Assembly: GCF_024172185.1 (NCBI RefSeq)
Contig: NZ_JAMZEC010000001.1
Coordinates: forward strand, 5,724,001-5,788,000
Direction of reading: 5' to 3'
Source: Nonomuraea roseoviolacea subsp. carminata
Lineage (GTDB): Bacteria > Actinomycetota > Actinomycetes > Streptosporangiales > Streptosporangiaceae
DNA: 64,000 bases
The translations under genes and the position numbers were made by a program. Positions 1 to 7,642 of this stretch are shown piece after piece (the stretch's first letter is position 1; every line of letters begins with the position of its first letter). The notes below the pieces were generated by a model, which searched no databases, was not told where the DNA came from, and saw nothing but the letters and a program-made list of their open reading frames with translations.

Positions 1-614
1 TGGCCTGGGCCCGGCGCACCGGCGCCATGATCATCGAGGACGACTACGACGCGGAGTTCCGTTACGACGTCGCCCCGCTGCCCGCCCTGTACGGGCTCGA
101 CCCCTCCCGGGTGGTGCTCCTCGGCACGCTGTCGAAGACGCTGGCGCCGGACGTCGGCGTGGGCTGGCTGGTCGGGCCGCCGGAGCTGGTGGACCGCATC
201 GCCGAGCTGCGCCGCGCGGTGGCCGACCGCACGAGCGGGCCGGTGCAGCAGGCCGTCGCCACCCTGATCGAACGCGGCGACCTCGACCGCCACCTGCGCC
301 GGATGCGCCTGGAGTACGCCCGGCGCCGGGCGGCCGTGGTCGAGATCTTGGGCCCGGTCTGCCGGCTGCGCGGCGACACGGCGGGCCTGCACGTGCTCGC
401 CGAGCTGCCGCCGGGCACGATCGGCCGCGTGGTGGAACGGGCCGCCGAGCGGGGCGTGCTGCTGGACGAGCCCGAGCGCCACCGGCACCGGCCGGGCGCG
501 CCGTTCGGCCTGGTGATCGGGTACGGCTCGGCGTCGCTGCCGGACGTGCGCCGCGCCTGCCGCGTCGTCGCGGACCTGATCACCCAGCCGACCCGATCGC
601 CCGGCCGCCACTGA
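1..614 (+). CDS. MocR/PdxR-type GntR-family regulator, aminotransferase-domain part (5' end outside window)
   Basis: The frame is open from base 3, so only the last 203 residues are visible. They form the C-terminal half of a fold-type I aminotransferase domain. The segment IIEDDYDAEFRYD and the PLP-lysine motif LSKTLAPDVGVGW are typical of MocR regulators, which join an N-terminal GntR winged helix to a PLP-binding domain and often control vitamin B6 or amino-acid genes. The DNA-binding domain would lie left of the window, so target genes cannot be inferred. The last codons run into an 18-bp tandem repeat that also supplies the TGA stop. A free-standing aminotransferase is possible, but the EDDYD sequence favours MocR. 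Confidence 0.85.
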   Translation, partial: AWARRTGAMIIEDDYDAEFRYDVAPLPALYGLDPSRVVLLGTLSKTLAPDVGVGWLVGPPELVDRIAELRRAVADRTSGPVQQAVATLIERGDLDRHLRRMRLEYARRRAAVVEILGPVCRLRGDTAGLHVLAELPPGTIGRVVERAAERGVLLDEPERHRHRPGAPFGLVIGYGSASLPDVRRACRVVADLITQPTRSPGRH

Positions 615-728
615 TCGCCCAGCCGCCACTGATCACCCGGCCGCTACTGATCGCCCAGCCGCCACTCATCGCCCAGCCGCCGCGGAGCACCCGGCCGCCG
701 CTGATCGCCCAGCCGAACCGATCACCCA
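577..728. repeat. 18-bp imperfect tandem repeat, eight full units plus a partial one
   Basis: Units close to TGATCGCCCAGCCGCCAC follow each other at 577, 594, 612, 630, 648, 666, 684, 702 and 719 (partial). Units at 577 and 702 are 17 bp and the others 18 bp. The array starts inside the 3' end of the MocR gene, provides its stop codon (TGA at 612, first bases of a unit) and fills almost the whole gap to the convergent gene ending at 739. No CRISPR-like spacers are present and the unit is not self-complementary, so it is not an obvious terminator. Slippage expansion of a gene tail is the simplest explanation. Confidence 0.85.
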
Positions 729-738
729 GGGGGAACGG

Positions 739-1860
739 TCAGACCGGTGGCGGCGGGGCCGGCGGCAGGTGGCGCACGACCGGCAGGGCCCGGGTCGCGT
801 AGACCGGGTCGACCGGCAGCACGTGCCGCGCCCACCAGCGGGCGACCTCCGGGTACGGCGACGGCTCGGTGAACCCGGGCGCGTAGTCGTCGTACGGCGG
901 GTCGTACAGGTAGCCCACCGCCACCCCGTGCCGCTCCAGCGCGGCGATGGCCGCGTCGCGGTCGCGCACCAGCAGCGGCACCCGGAACAGCGGCTGGTCG
1001 AGCTGGTCGCGCACGCCCTCGGCGACCGTGGGCAGCTCGGCCAGCAGCCGCACCCCGGCGAGCCGCCGCCTGCGCTCCGCGACGACCCCGGCCAGGCGGG
1101 CCTCCTGGTAGCGCCGGGCGATCCGCCCCTTGCGCACCCGGTAGTCGTGCAGGTCGGCCCGCACCCACGGGTCGAACGGCGCCAGCTCGGGCACGTGCTT
1201 CATGGTGCGGCGCAGCTCGTCGCCGCGCAGCTCGATGCGGTAGCCGAGGCGCTCCTCCTGGAGGCCGAGCGCGCGGGCCAGCCGCAGCGCCGGGCGGACC
1301 AGGTCGAGCCGGAGCGCGGCGCGCCGCGCCGCGGACGTGGCGACGGCGATCAGCTCCTGCCGCCACGACCCGGGCTCCAGCACCTGGTCGCGGGCGTGTT
1401 CGAGGGCCAGCAGGTCCTCCTCGCGCTCCACGGCCAGCACGCCGCCGGACCCGGCGCCGCAGTGCTTGGACAGGCTGTAGACGCCGGCCTGGCCGAAGGT
1501 GCCGAGCGGGCGCCCGTCCACGGACGTCTCCAGGGCGTGGGCGACGTCCTCGATGAGGATCTTCCCGGTGAAGGCCCCGACCCGGTCGGGCAGGCCGTAC
1601 ATGTTGGTGGTGAGGACCGCGTCCACGGTGGACAGGTCGACGCGCGCGACGTCGATGTTGCCGTCACGCGGCGACAGCGGCGCCATGACCGGCCGCAGGC
1701 CGGCGGCGATCACCAGGAACAGGATCTCGTCGGCGGAGACCGGCGACATGAGCAGCCGCTGCCCGGGCACGCACCAGTGGCGCAGCGCGAGGTAGAGGCC
1801 GAGGCGGTTGGAGGGGAGCACCAGGCAGTGGCGCCCGGTCCGCTCCGCTAACCCCGTCAT
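739..1860 (-). CDS. DegT/DnrJ/EryC1/StrS-like PLP aminotransferase
   Basis: 373 residues. Near residue 95 ILIEDVAHALE matches the cofactor-aspartate strand of the DegT family, and VYSLSKHCGAGSGG carries the expected PLP-binding lysine. Family members transaminate keto-sugars bound to nucleotides to make amino sugars for glycans or secondary metabolites. The ATG lies in an ATGA overlap (1857-1860) with the stop of the upstream acetyltransferase gene, so the two are co-translated. An aminotransferase next to an N-acyltransferase suggests building and acylating an amino sugar, which is inference. The sequence is divergent for the family and the exact substrate is unknown. Confidence 0.75.
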   Translation of the reverse strand: MTGLAERTGRHCLVLPSNRLGLYLALRHWCVPGQRLLMSPVSADEILFLVIAAGLRPVMAPLSPRDGNIDVARVDLSTVDAVLTTNMYGLPDRVGAFTGKILIEDVAHALETSVDGRPLGTFGQAGVYSLSKHCGAGSGGVLAVEREEDLLALEHARDQVLEPGSWRQELIAVATSAARRAALRLDLVRPALRLARALGLQEERLGYRIELRGDELRRTMKHVPELAPFDPWVRADLHDYRVRKGRIARRYQEARLAGVVAERRRRLAGVRLLAELPTVAEGVRDQLDQPLFRVPLLVRDRDAAIAALERHGVAVGYLYDPPYDDYAPGFTEPSPYPEVARWWARHVLPVDPVYATRALPVVRHLPPAPPPPV

Positions 1861-2939
1861 GACTGCAGGGCCGTGCGCAGACGGCCGAACGTCTTGAGCA
1901 CCCGGTCGGCCGTGCGGTGCAGGACGGGGTTGGCCAGGACCGTGGCCCGCGTCTTGCGCACCGGCACGCGCATCAGCCAGTGGACGCCCGCGGCGGGCCG
2001 CACCGTGGCGACGCGGCCCTCGGCGACCTCGTACTCGCCGTTCTTCAGCTTGTCCTTGTACTCCTTCTGGCCCCGCCCCATGTCGATGACCTGGATGCCG
2101 GACTCGGCGGCCCGCTCGGCCATGGCCAGGTGGTGGATGAGGCCGGGGGAGTACTTGGCGTAGGCGGTGTCGTAGGCCGGGAACCAGCCGACGAGCGTGG
2201 TGCGGGTGCGCAGGCCGAAGTGGCCGGCGATGGGCACGTCGCCCGCGTAGACCATGTCGAGCACCCCGGCGAAGTGCTCGGTGTCGGTGGCCTGCAGCCG
2301 CTCGACCAGCTCGACGATCCACCGGTGCGCGAACCGGTCGGTGCGGCCGGTGCGGCGGTACTGCTCGGCCTTCCAGCCGATCAGGGTGTGCAGCGGCTCG
2401 ACGTCGGAGGTCGCGTAGTCGTGGCGGATGCGCCCGGCGTCGCGTTCGAGCTTGCGCTGCTTGGCGAGGGTCGTCTTGTAGGTCTTGCCCGAGTGCTCGC
2501 GCAGGAAGGCGGTGTAGGTCTCGTAGCCGTCGCGCAGGTCGATGATGGGCGACGGGTGGGTCTCGTGCCGGGCGGCCAGCATGGGCTGGCCGGCGACCAG
2601 GTGGTCGAACTCGTAGACCGACAGCCCGCACAGCCGCAGCAGCCGGTGCGGGTCGATCTCGACGTCCTTGGCGTGCACGAGACCCTGCGCGTCGGTGAGC
2701 CCCGCCGCGACCGGCTTCCCGATGCCGAGCGGATGTCGCTCGAACGGGAAGAACCCCACGATGTCGGCGCCGTCGTAGATGACCGCGACCCGTACGAGGT
2801 CGCGCAGTTCGCCGACGGTGAGGGTGAACTCGGGCGACAGGAAGGGGTTGTCGAACCCCGCGTGCGCCTCCTGGAGCGTCCGCCACCGGTTCAGCTCCGG
2901 TGCGCCCAGTTCGCGGGGGTGTGCAAGTGAGACGCGCAT
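1857..2939 (-). CDS. GNAT-fold acyltransferase of the BioF2/CelD type
   Basis: 360 residues with no signal peptide. The BioF2-like acetyltransferase core (about residues 150-310) includes LIGWKAEQYRRTGR, AGHFGLR and GWFPAYDTAYAKYSPG, typical of CelD/FemAB-like acyltransferases found in exopolysaccharide loci. The start ATG at 2939 has AGGAG five bases upstream. It is an obvious paralog of the protein at 14649-15776; most motifs and the overall length are shared. It is the first gene of a two-gene unit with the DegT-like aminotransferase. The likely role is acylation of an amino group on a surface sugar precursor; substrate and acyl donor are not visible. Confidence 0.85.
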   Translation of the reverse strand: MRVSLAHPRELGAPELNRWRTLQEAHAGFDNPFLSPEFTLTVGELRDLVRVAVIYDGADIVGFFPFERHPLGIGKPVAAGLTDAQGLVHAKDVEIDPHRLLRLCGLSVYEFDHLVAGQPMLAARHETHPSPIIDLRDGYETYTAFLREHSGKTYKTTLAKQRKLERDAGRIRHDYATSDVEPLHTLIGWKAEQYRRTGRTDRFAHRWIVELVERLQATDTEHFAGVLDMVYAGDVPIAGHFGLRTRTTLVGWFPAYDTAYAKYSPGLIHHLAMAERAAESGIQVIDMGRGQKEYKDKLKNGEYEVAEGRVATVRPAAGVHWLMRVPVRKTRATVLANPVLHRTADRVLKTFGRLRTALQS

Positions 2940-3086
2940 GGGCTCCTACTGGCGATATGCCGTGTGCTGACGAGCGTTGGAGGGTCCGCCGTGCAAGGAA
3001 AGGTTAACCGTTGCTCTCCTATGTCATTCACGCAGGTCCGGAACGTTACACAACTCTAAGCTGGCATTCATAACCGAGTGACGTTC

Positions 3087-3092
3087 TAATGT
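3087..3092 (+). promoter_or_regulatory. -10 element of a leaderless promoter
   Basis: TAATGT ends seven bases before the ATG at 3099, so transcription would begin at or next to the A of the start codon. This decides the ATG at 3099 over the GTG at 3093. No ribosome binding site precedes either codon. A clear -35 is not seen. The same 159-bp gap must hold the promoter of the divergent gene starting at 2939. Confidence 0.45.
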
Positions 3093-3098
3093 GTGTCC

Positions 3099-4127
3099 AT
3101 GACGGTCCCCGGAATCGACCTGCCGCGCCTGACCGCGTGGATGGCGAACCACGTGCCCGACGCGGGCGAGCCGCTGTCAGTGTCGCTGATCTCGGGGGGC
3201 AGGTCCAATCTGACCTACCTCGTCGCGGGTCGCGACCGGCGGGTGGTGCTGCGCCGCCCGCCGCTCGGCCACGTGCTGCCCACGGCGCACGACATGCGGA
3301 GGGAGTGGCGGGTGATCTCCGCCCTGGCCCCGACGCCGGTCCCGGTGCCCGAGCCGGTCGCCTTCTGCGCCGACGAGGACGTCATCGGCGCGCCGTTCTA
3401 CCTGATGGGGTACGTCGAGGGCGCGGCCGTGCGCACCCGGGAGGAGCTCGGCGAGGCCACGCCCGAGCAGGCGCGGCGGCTGTCGGAGCGGCTGGCCGAG
3501 GTGCTGGCCGCCATCCACGCCGTGGACCACCGCGAGGTGGGCCTGGAGGGGTTCGGCCGCCCCGACGGCTACCTGGCCCGCCAGCTCGACCGCTGGTGCC
3601 AGCAGTGGGAGCGCTCGAAGACCGCCGACCTGCCCGAGTACGACCGGCTGGTGGCCAGGTTGCGCGAGCGCCTGCCCGCGGCGTCGGCCGGCACACTCGT
3701 CCACGGCGACTACCGGCTCGACAACACCCTCGTCCGGCTCGCGCCCGGGCCCGAGATCCTGGCCGTGGTGGACTGGGAGATGTCCACGCTCGGCGACCCG
3801 CTGGCCGACCTCGGGCTGACGCTCACCTACTGGCAGGACCCCGGCGACGAGGAGCGCGCCGCGATCCCGGTGGCCGGCGACGTGACGCTGGCGCCGGGCT
3901 TCCTGACCGCGGCGGAGTTCGCCGCCCACTACGCCAAGGTCTCCGGCCGCGACATCCCGGACCTGGGCTTCTACGTCGCCTTCGGCAACTTCAAGCTCGC
4001 GGTCATCGTGGAGGGTATCCACGCGCGCTTCCGTCAGGGTAAGACCGTGGGGGAGGGCTTCGCGGAGATCGGCTCCGCGGTGCCCGTCCTCATCGCCCGC
4101 GCCCACCGCATGCTGGAGCCCGCATGA
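3099..4127 (+). CDS. Aminoglycoside phosphotransferase-fold protein (ACAD10/11-type)
   Basis: 342 residues. ISGGRSNLTYLV near the N terminus is the nucleotide-binding loop of the ACAD10-like kinase subfamily, LVHGDYRLDNTLV is the catalytic HGDxxxxN loop and VVDWEMSTLGDPLADL the metal-binding aspartate segment. Relatives usually sit with acyl-CoA dehydrogenases and SDRs and are thought to act in fatty or branched acid metabolism. Its stop overlaps the SDR start (ATGA, 4124-4127). Nothing ties the pair to the polysaccharide genes around it, so a separate lipid-type function is more likely than a glycan role. Confidence 0.85.
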   Translation: MTVPGIDLPRLTAWMANHVPDAGEPLSVSLISGGRSNLTYLVAGRDRRVVLRRPPLGHVLPTAHDMRREWRVISALAPTPVPVPEPVAFCADEDVIGAPFYLMGYVEGAAVRTREELGEATPEQARRLSERLAEVLAAIHAVDHREVGLEGFGRPDGYLARQLDRWCQQWERSKTADLPEYDRLVARLRERLPAASAGTLVHGDYRLDNTLVRLAPGPEILAVVDWEMSTLGDPLADLGLTLTYWQDPGDEERAAIPVAGDVTLAPGFLTAAEFAAHYAKVSGRDIPDLGFYVAFGNFKLAVIVEGIHARFRQGKTVGEGFAEIGSAVPVLIARAHRMLEPA

Positions 4128-4870
4128 GCACTGTCGCGTTGATCACCGGTGCGGCGAGCGGCATCGGCGCCGCCGTCGCCCGCCGCCTGTCGGCCGGCGG
4201 CGCCCGATGCGTCCTCGTGGACCTCGACGGGGAGGGCGCCGAGCGTGTCGCCAAGGAGACCGGCGGGGTGGCGCTGGCCGCCGACGTCAGCACCGAGGAG
4301 GCCAACCGCGCGGCCGTCGAGCTGGCCGAGCGGCGCTTCGGCAGGCTCGACGTCGTCCACCTCAACGCGGGCGTCGTCGCCGGCGTCGACCTCGGCGCGT
4401 TCGACGCGGCCCGCTACCGCACGGCGATGGGCGTCAACGTGGACGGCGTCGTGTTCGGCGTCGTGGCCGCCCTGCCGCTGCTGCGGCGCTCGGGCGGCGG
4501 CGCGATCGTGGTGACCTCCTCGCTGGCGGGGCTCGTCGGCTACGACGGCGACCCGGTCTACACGATGACCAAGCACGCCGTGGTCGGCCTCGTCCGCGCG
4601 CTCGCCGTGCCCCTCGCCGCCGAGGGCGTCCGCGTCAGCGCCGTCTGTCCCGGCTTCACCGACACCCCTCTGGTGGCCGGGGCGCGAGAGACCTTCGTGA
4701 ACGCCGGCTTCCCGCTGCTCACCGCCGAGGACGTGGCCGCGGCCGTCGAGAGCGCCTGCTACGCCGACCCCGGCACGTTGCTCATCGTGCAGCCGGGGCG
4801 GCAACCGGTGCCGTACCGTTATGCGGGCGTGCCCGGGCCGGCGGGTGGCGAGCGGCCGCCCACGCCCTGA
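4124..4870 (+). CDS. Short-chain dehydrogenase/reductase
   Basis: 248 residues, the usual size of a classical SDR. The Rossmann motif TGAASGIG is at residues 8-15, NAGVV is the structural motif near 82, TSSLAG supplies the catalytic serine, and YTMTKHAVVG gives the YxxxK pair. The enzyme would oxidise or reduce a hydroxyl or keto group with NAD(P)(H). LVDLD after the second beta strand leans to NAD(H). It is translationally coupled to the phosphotransferase-fold gene upstream, a pairing common in actinomycete acyl-chain catabolism. Substrate unknown. Confidence 0.9.
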   Translation: MSTVALITGAASGIGAAVARRLSAGGARCVLVDLDGEGAERVAKETGGVALAADVSTEEANRAAVELAERRFGRLDVVHLNAGVVAGVDLGAFDAARYRTAMGVNVDGVVFGVVAALPLLRRSGGGAIVVTSSLAGLVGYDGDPVYTMTKHAVVGLVRALAVPLAAEGVRVSAVCPGFTDTPLVAGARETFVNAGFPLLTAEDVAAAVESACYADPGTLLIVQPGRQPVPYRYAGVPGPAGGERPPTP

Positions 4871-4887
4871 TGCCGCACGCAAGCACC

Positions 4888-4961
4888 TTGCAAGCGGCAT
4901 AGATACGGTAATACGTGCGGAGAGGTGCCCAAAGGGGCATCACGCAGCGTGAGGGCGGAGG
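4888..4961 (+). promoter_or_regulatory. Probable promoter and ribosome binding site of the GH39-like gene
   Basis: TTGCAA (4888-4893) and TAATAC (4909-4914) are spaced 15 bp apart and could be -35 and -10. GGAGG at 4957-4961 lies five bases before GTG 4967 and decides that start over upstream in-frame GTGs at 4925 and 4949. A small inverted repeat (TGCCC/GGGCA) lies between promoter and start. Confidence 0.4.
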
Positions 4962-4966
4962 TTCCC

Positions 4967-6352
4967 GTGATTCCCACCGATGGTCGGCATGCCCGTAGAC
5001 GGTCGCCGTGGCCACTGGCGGTGGGCGCGGGGATCGTGGCGGTACTCCTGGTCGTGGGCATCATGGTGTACGCGGGGACGCGCGGCTCGCGCGACGAGTT
5101 CAAGGGCGGCGAGGTGGCCAAGGCCGGCCCGTCGCAGCCCGCCCCCACGCTCGCGCCGCCGCCGAAGCTCGACAACTGGCCGCGCTGGGGCGTCACCCAC
5201 ACCCAGTACAGCGCCGACAACGCTCCGCGGCCCGTGGCCGAGCAGGCCAAGGGCATCCTGGGCCGCGTCCCCCTCCTGCAGAACCAGCACATCATGGGCT
5301 GGGGCGCCGGCAACCCCGAGCCGAGCCCCGGCCAGTACAACTTCACCGAGCTCAACCGCCGCATGTCGTTCATCGCGTCCTCGCGCGGCATGCCGGTCAT
5401 CACGCTCTGCTGCGCCCCCGACTGGATGAAGGGCGGCCAGGCCGGGCGCACCGACTGGAGCAAGAACCACACGGTCGCCCCCGAGCGCGAGCACTTCGAC
5501 GACTTCGCCAAGCTCGCGGCCAGGATCGCCCGGCAGTACCCGACCGTGAAGCACTTCATGGTCTGGAACGAGTTCAAGGGCTTCTGGGACCCCACGACCA
5601 ACCGGTGGGACGCCGAGGGCTACACCGAGCTGTACAACAAGGTCTACGACGCTCTCAAGCGCGTGGACGGCGACATCCAGGTGGGCGGCCCGTACGTGCC
5701 GATCGAGACCACCGCCGCCCCCGGCCCCTCCGAGCTGAGCGGCCCGTGGGGCACGGTCGACCAGCGCGCCCTCGACGCCATCGAGTACTGGATCGAGCAC
5801 AAGAAGGGCGCCGACTTCATCGTCGTGGACGGCGCCACCATGACCACCGACAAGGGCAACGTCCCCGACGACTTCGCGGCGCAGGCCAAGTTCGGCGCGA
5901 TCACCTCGTGGTTGCGCAAGAAGGCCAACGACATGCCCGTCTGGTGGGCCGAGTGGTACGTCGAGCCGCAGAACAGCGGCTGGAGCGAGGAGAAGCGCAC
6001 CGCCGTCCAGGCGACCACGATGATGGAGTTCGCGCGCAGCGGCGTCACCTCGGCCCTCTACTGGAACCCGCAGCAGAAGGGTGGCGTCAAGGAGTGCCAC
6101 GGCTGCGTGTGGGCCGCCGACGGCCAGGAGATGCCCATGGCGGGGCTGCTCAGCGGCTTCACGCGGTGGTTCCCCGTCGGGGTGGCGCTGGAGCAGGTGC
6201 AGTCGTCGGACGCGCGGGTCAAGGTCCTGGCGCAGGCCCAGCAGCTCGTCATGGTCAACACCGCCGACCGCGACGTGACGGCCACCGTGGACGGCAGGCA
6301 GGTCACGCTCAAGCCGTACGAGATCAAGTGGAGCGGGCGGGGTCAGGGCTGA
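4967..6352 (+). CDS. Membrane-anchored GH39-like glycoside hydrolase
   Basis: 461 residues from the GTG with a good GGAGG. A basic stretch (HARRRS) and one hydrophobic helix at about residues 14-34 form a signal anchor, so the catalytic domain is outside the membrane. HFMVWNEFKGFW contains the acid/base glutamate of a clan GH-A barrel (WNE), and PVWWAEWYVEP carries the likely nucleophile glutamate. The overall pattern fits GH39-type enzymes such as beta-xylosidases. A small C-terminal beta domain follows. Located between polysaccharide biosynthesis genes, it may trim or release the exported polymer. Substrate is not predictable from sequence, and an exact family number is uncertain. Confidence 0.8.
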   Translation: MIPTDGRHARRRSPWPLAVGAGIVAVLLVVGIMVYAGTRGSRDEFKGGEVAKAGPSQPAPTLAPPPKLDNWPRWGVTHTQYSADNAPRPVAEQAKGILGRVPLLQNQHIMGWGAGNPEPSPGQYNFTELNRRMSFIASSRGMPVITLCCAPDWMKGGQAGRTDWSKNHTVAPEREHFDDFAKLAARIARQYPTVKHFMVWNEFKGFWDPTTNRWDAEGYTELYNKVYDALKRVDGDIQVGGPYVPIETTAAPGPSELSGPWGTVDQRALDAIEYWIEHKKGADFIVVDGATMTTDKGNVPDDFAAQAKFGAITSWLRKKANDMPVWWAEWYVEPQNSGWSEEKRTAVQATTMMEFARSGVTSALYWNPQQKGGVKECHGCVWAADGQEMPMAGLLSGFTRWFPVGVALEQVQSSDARVKVLAQAQQLVMVNTADRDVTATVDGRQVTLKPYEIKWSGRGQG

Positions 6353-6370
6353 TTCGTCAGTGCTGCTTCG

Positions 6371-7603
6371 TCAGGGCTGGGCGGCCTGCGGGGCCGGGGC
6401 GGCCTCCAGGGTCCGCCCCGGCCGGTTCCAGTAGGTGAGGTAGCGCAGCACCCACTCCACCGGGCCGTACCGGTGCCCGCGCAGCCACAGCCGGCTGTAG
6501 GTAACCTGCGCCGTGAAGATGCCCAGCGCGATCAGCACCTCCGAGGGCGGGCTGACCCGGTCCACCAGCGCCATGCCGTACCCGGTGAAGATCAGGCCGC
6601 AGATCAGCGACTGGCCGAGGTAGTTGGACAGCGCCATGCGGCCCGGCGCCGCCAGCAGGCCCGCCAGGCGCGGCATGTGCGGCAGCAGGCGCAGGAACGT
6701 GGCAGCGTAGGCGGCGGCCAGCAGCGGCGCGGTCACGAGGTCCAGGGCCTCGCCGAGGAACTTGTGCACCGTTCCGGTCCACGCCGACATCGTGTAGACG
6801 GCCGCGCCGCCGAGCCCGACGGTGAAGCCCACCCACTGCAGCCGCCGCAGCGCCTTGGTGTGCGCCGACGGGTCGCGCAGCAGGCCCAGCTTGCCGACCG
6901 CGAGGCCGATCAGCGCGGCGGCCAGCACGGCCGGCCCCTGGAACAGCAGGCGCAGCAGCACGATGAGGGACAGCTTGCGCAGGTGCTCGGAGACGATCTG
7001 GCCGGCCGAGCCCGCCAGCGACCGGTCGGACTTGATCGCCTCGGCGACGCCGTGGGACACCGTGCCGGCGGTGTCCAGGCCCAGCGCCGCCAGCCCGGCC
7101 AGGAACACGAAGCCCAGCGCCAGCAGGCTCGTCAGCACGACCGCCAGCATGATCGCGTTCTTCGGCGAGAGCTTGCGCAGCAGCAGCAGTGCGAGCCCCA
7201 CCCCCGCGTACGTCGTGAGGATGTCACCGGGGAACAGCAGCACGGCGTGCGCGATGCCGATCAGGAACAGCCCCGCCACCCGTCTCAGGAACATCGGCGT
7301 GAACGGCATGCGCCGGCGCACCGCGGAGTCGAGCTGCAGCGTGAAGCTGTAGCCGAACAGGAAGGAGAACAGCAGGTAGAACTTGTTCTCCAATAACAGT
7401 GTCACGCTCCAGCGCACGCCCCAGTCGAGCGTGGACTGGAACGCGGGCTCCGCCATCCCGGCCATCCGGAAGCCGGAGGCCAGGAAGGCGATGTTGACCA
7501 GGAGGATCCCGAGCAGGGAGAAGCCGCGGAGGGCGTCGACCGAGGTGATCCTCGACGCCCTCGCGCCCTGCGTGGCGCCGTCTGTCCGTTGTGCCGTCAT
7601 CAC
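6371..7603 (-). CDS. DUF418 (YeiB-like) polytopic membrane protein
   Basis: 410 residues. SVDALRGFSLLGILLVNI near the N terminus is the signature of DUF418/YeiB proteins, which relate to membrane acyltransferases of the heparan-glucosaminide N-acetyltransferase type. About ten hydrophobic helices follow. The C-terminal segment YSRLWLRGHRYGPVEWVLRYLTYW is the conserved DUF418 tail. The start may be GTG 7603 or ATG 7600. It ends the minus-strand polysaccharide series, 39 bp after the GT-C-like gene. O- or N-acylation of the polymer is a reasonable guess. Confidence 0.85.
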   Translation of the reverse strand: MMTAQRTDGATQGARASRITSVDALRGFSLLGILLVNIAFLASGFRMAGMAEPAFQSTLDWGVRWSVTLLLENKFYLLFSFLFGYSFTLQLDSAVRRRMPFTPMFLRRVAGLFLIGIAHAVLLFPGDILTTYAGVGLALLLLRKLSPKNAIMLAVVLTSLLALGFVFLAGLAALGLDTAGTVSHGVAEAIKSDRSLAGSAGQIVSEHLRKLSLIVLLRLLFQGPAVLAAALIGLAVGKLGLLRDPSAHTKALRRLQWVGFTVGLGGAAVYTMSAWTGTVHKFLGEALDLVTAPLLAAAYAATFLRLLPHMPRLAGLLAAPGRMALSNYLGQSLICGLIFTGYGMALVDRVSPPSEVLIALGIFTAQVTYSRLWLRGHRYGPVEWVLRYLTYWNRPGRTLEAAPAPQAAQP

Positions 7604-7642
7604 GGAACATCATCCCGCATTACCTGAGAGGTTCCTGTGAGT

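Noticed and set aside
577..728. CRISPR array
   Set aside because: Units are directly adjacent without spacers, so this is a simple tandem repeat.
739..2886. Long minus-strand frame joining aminotransferase and acetyltransferase regions
   Set aside because: The upstream half is an out-of-frame shadow of the GNAT gene; the real aminotransferase begins at ATG 1860 in an ATGA overlap.
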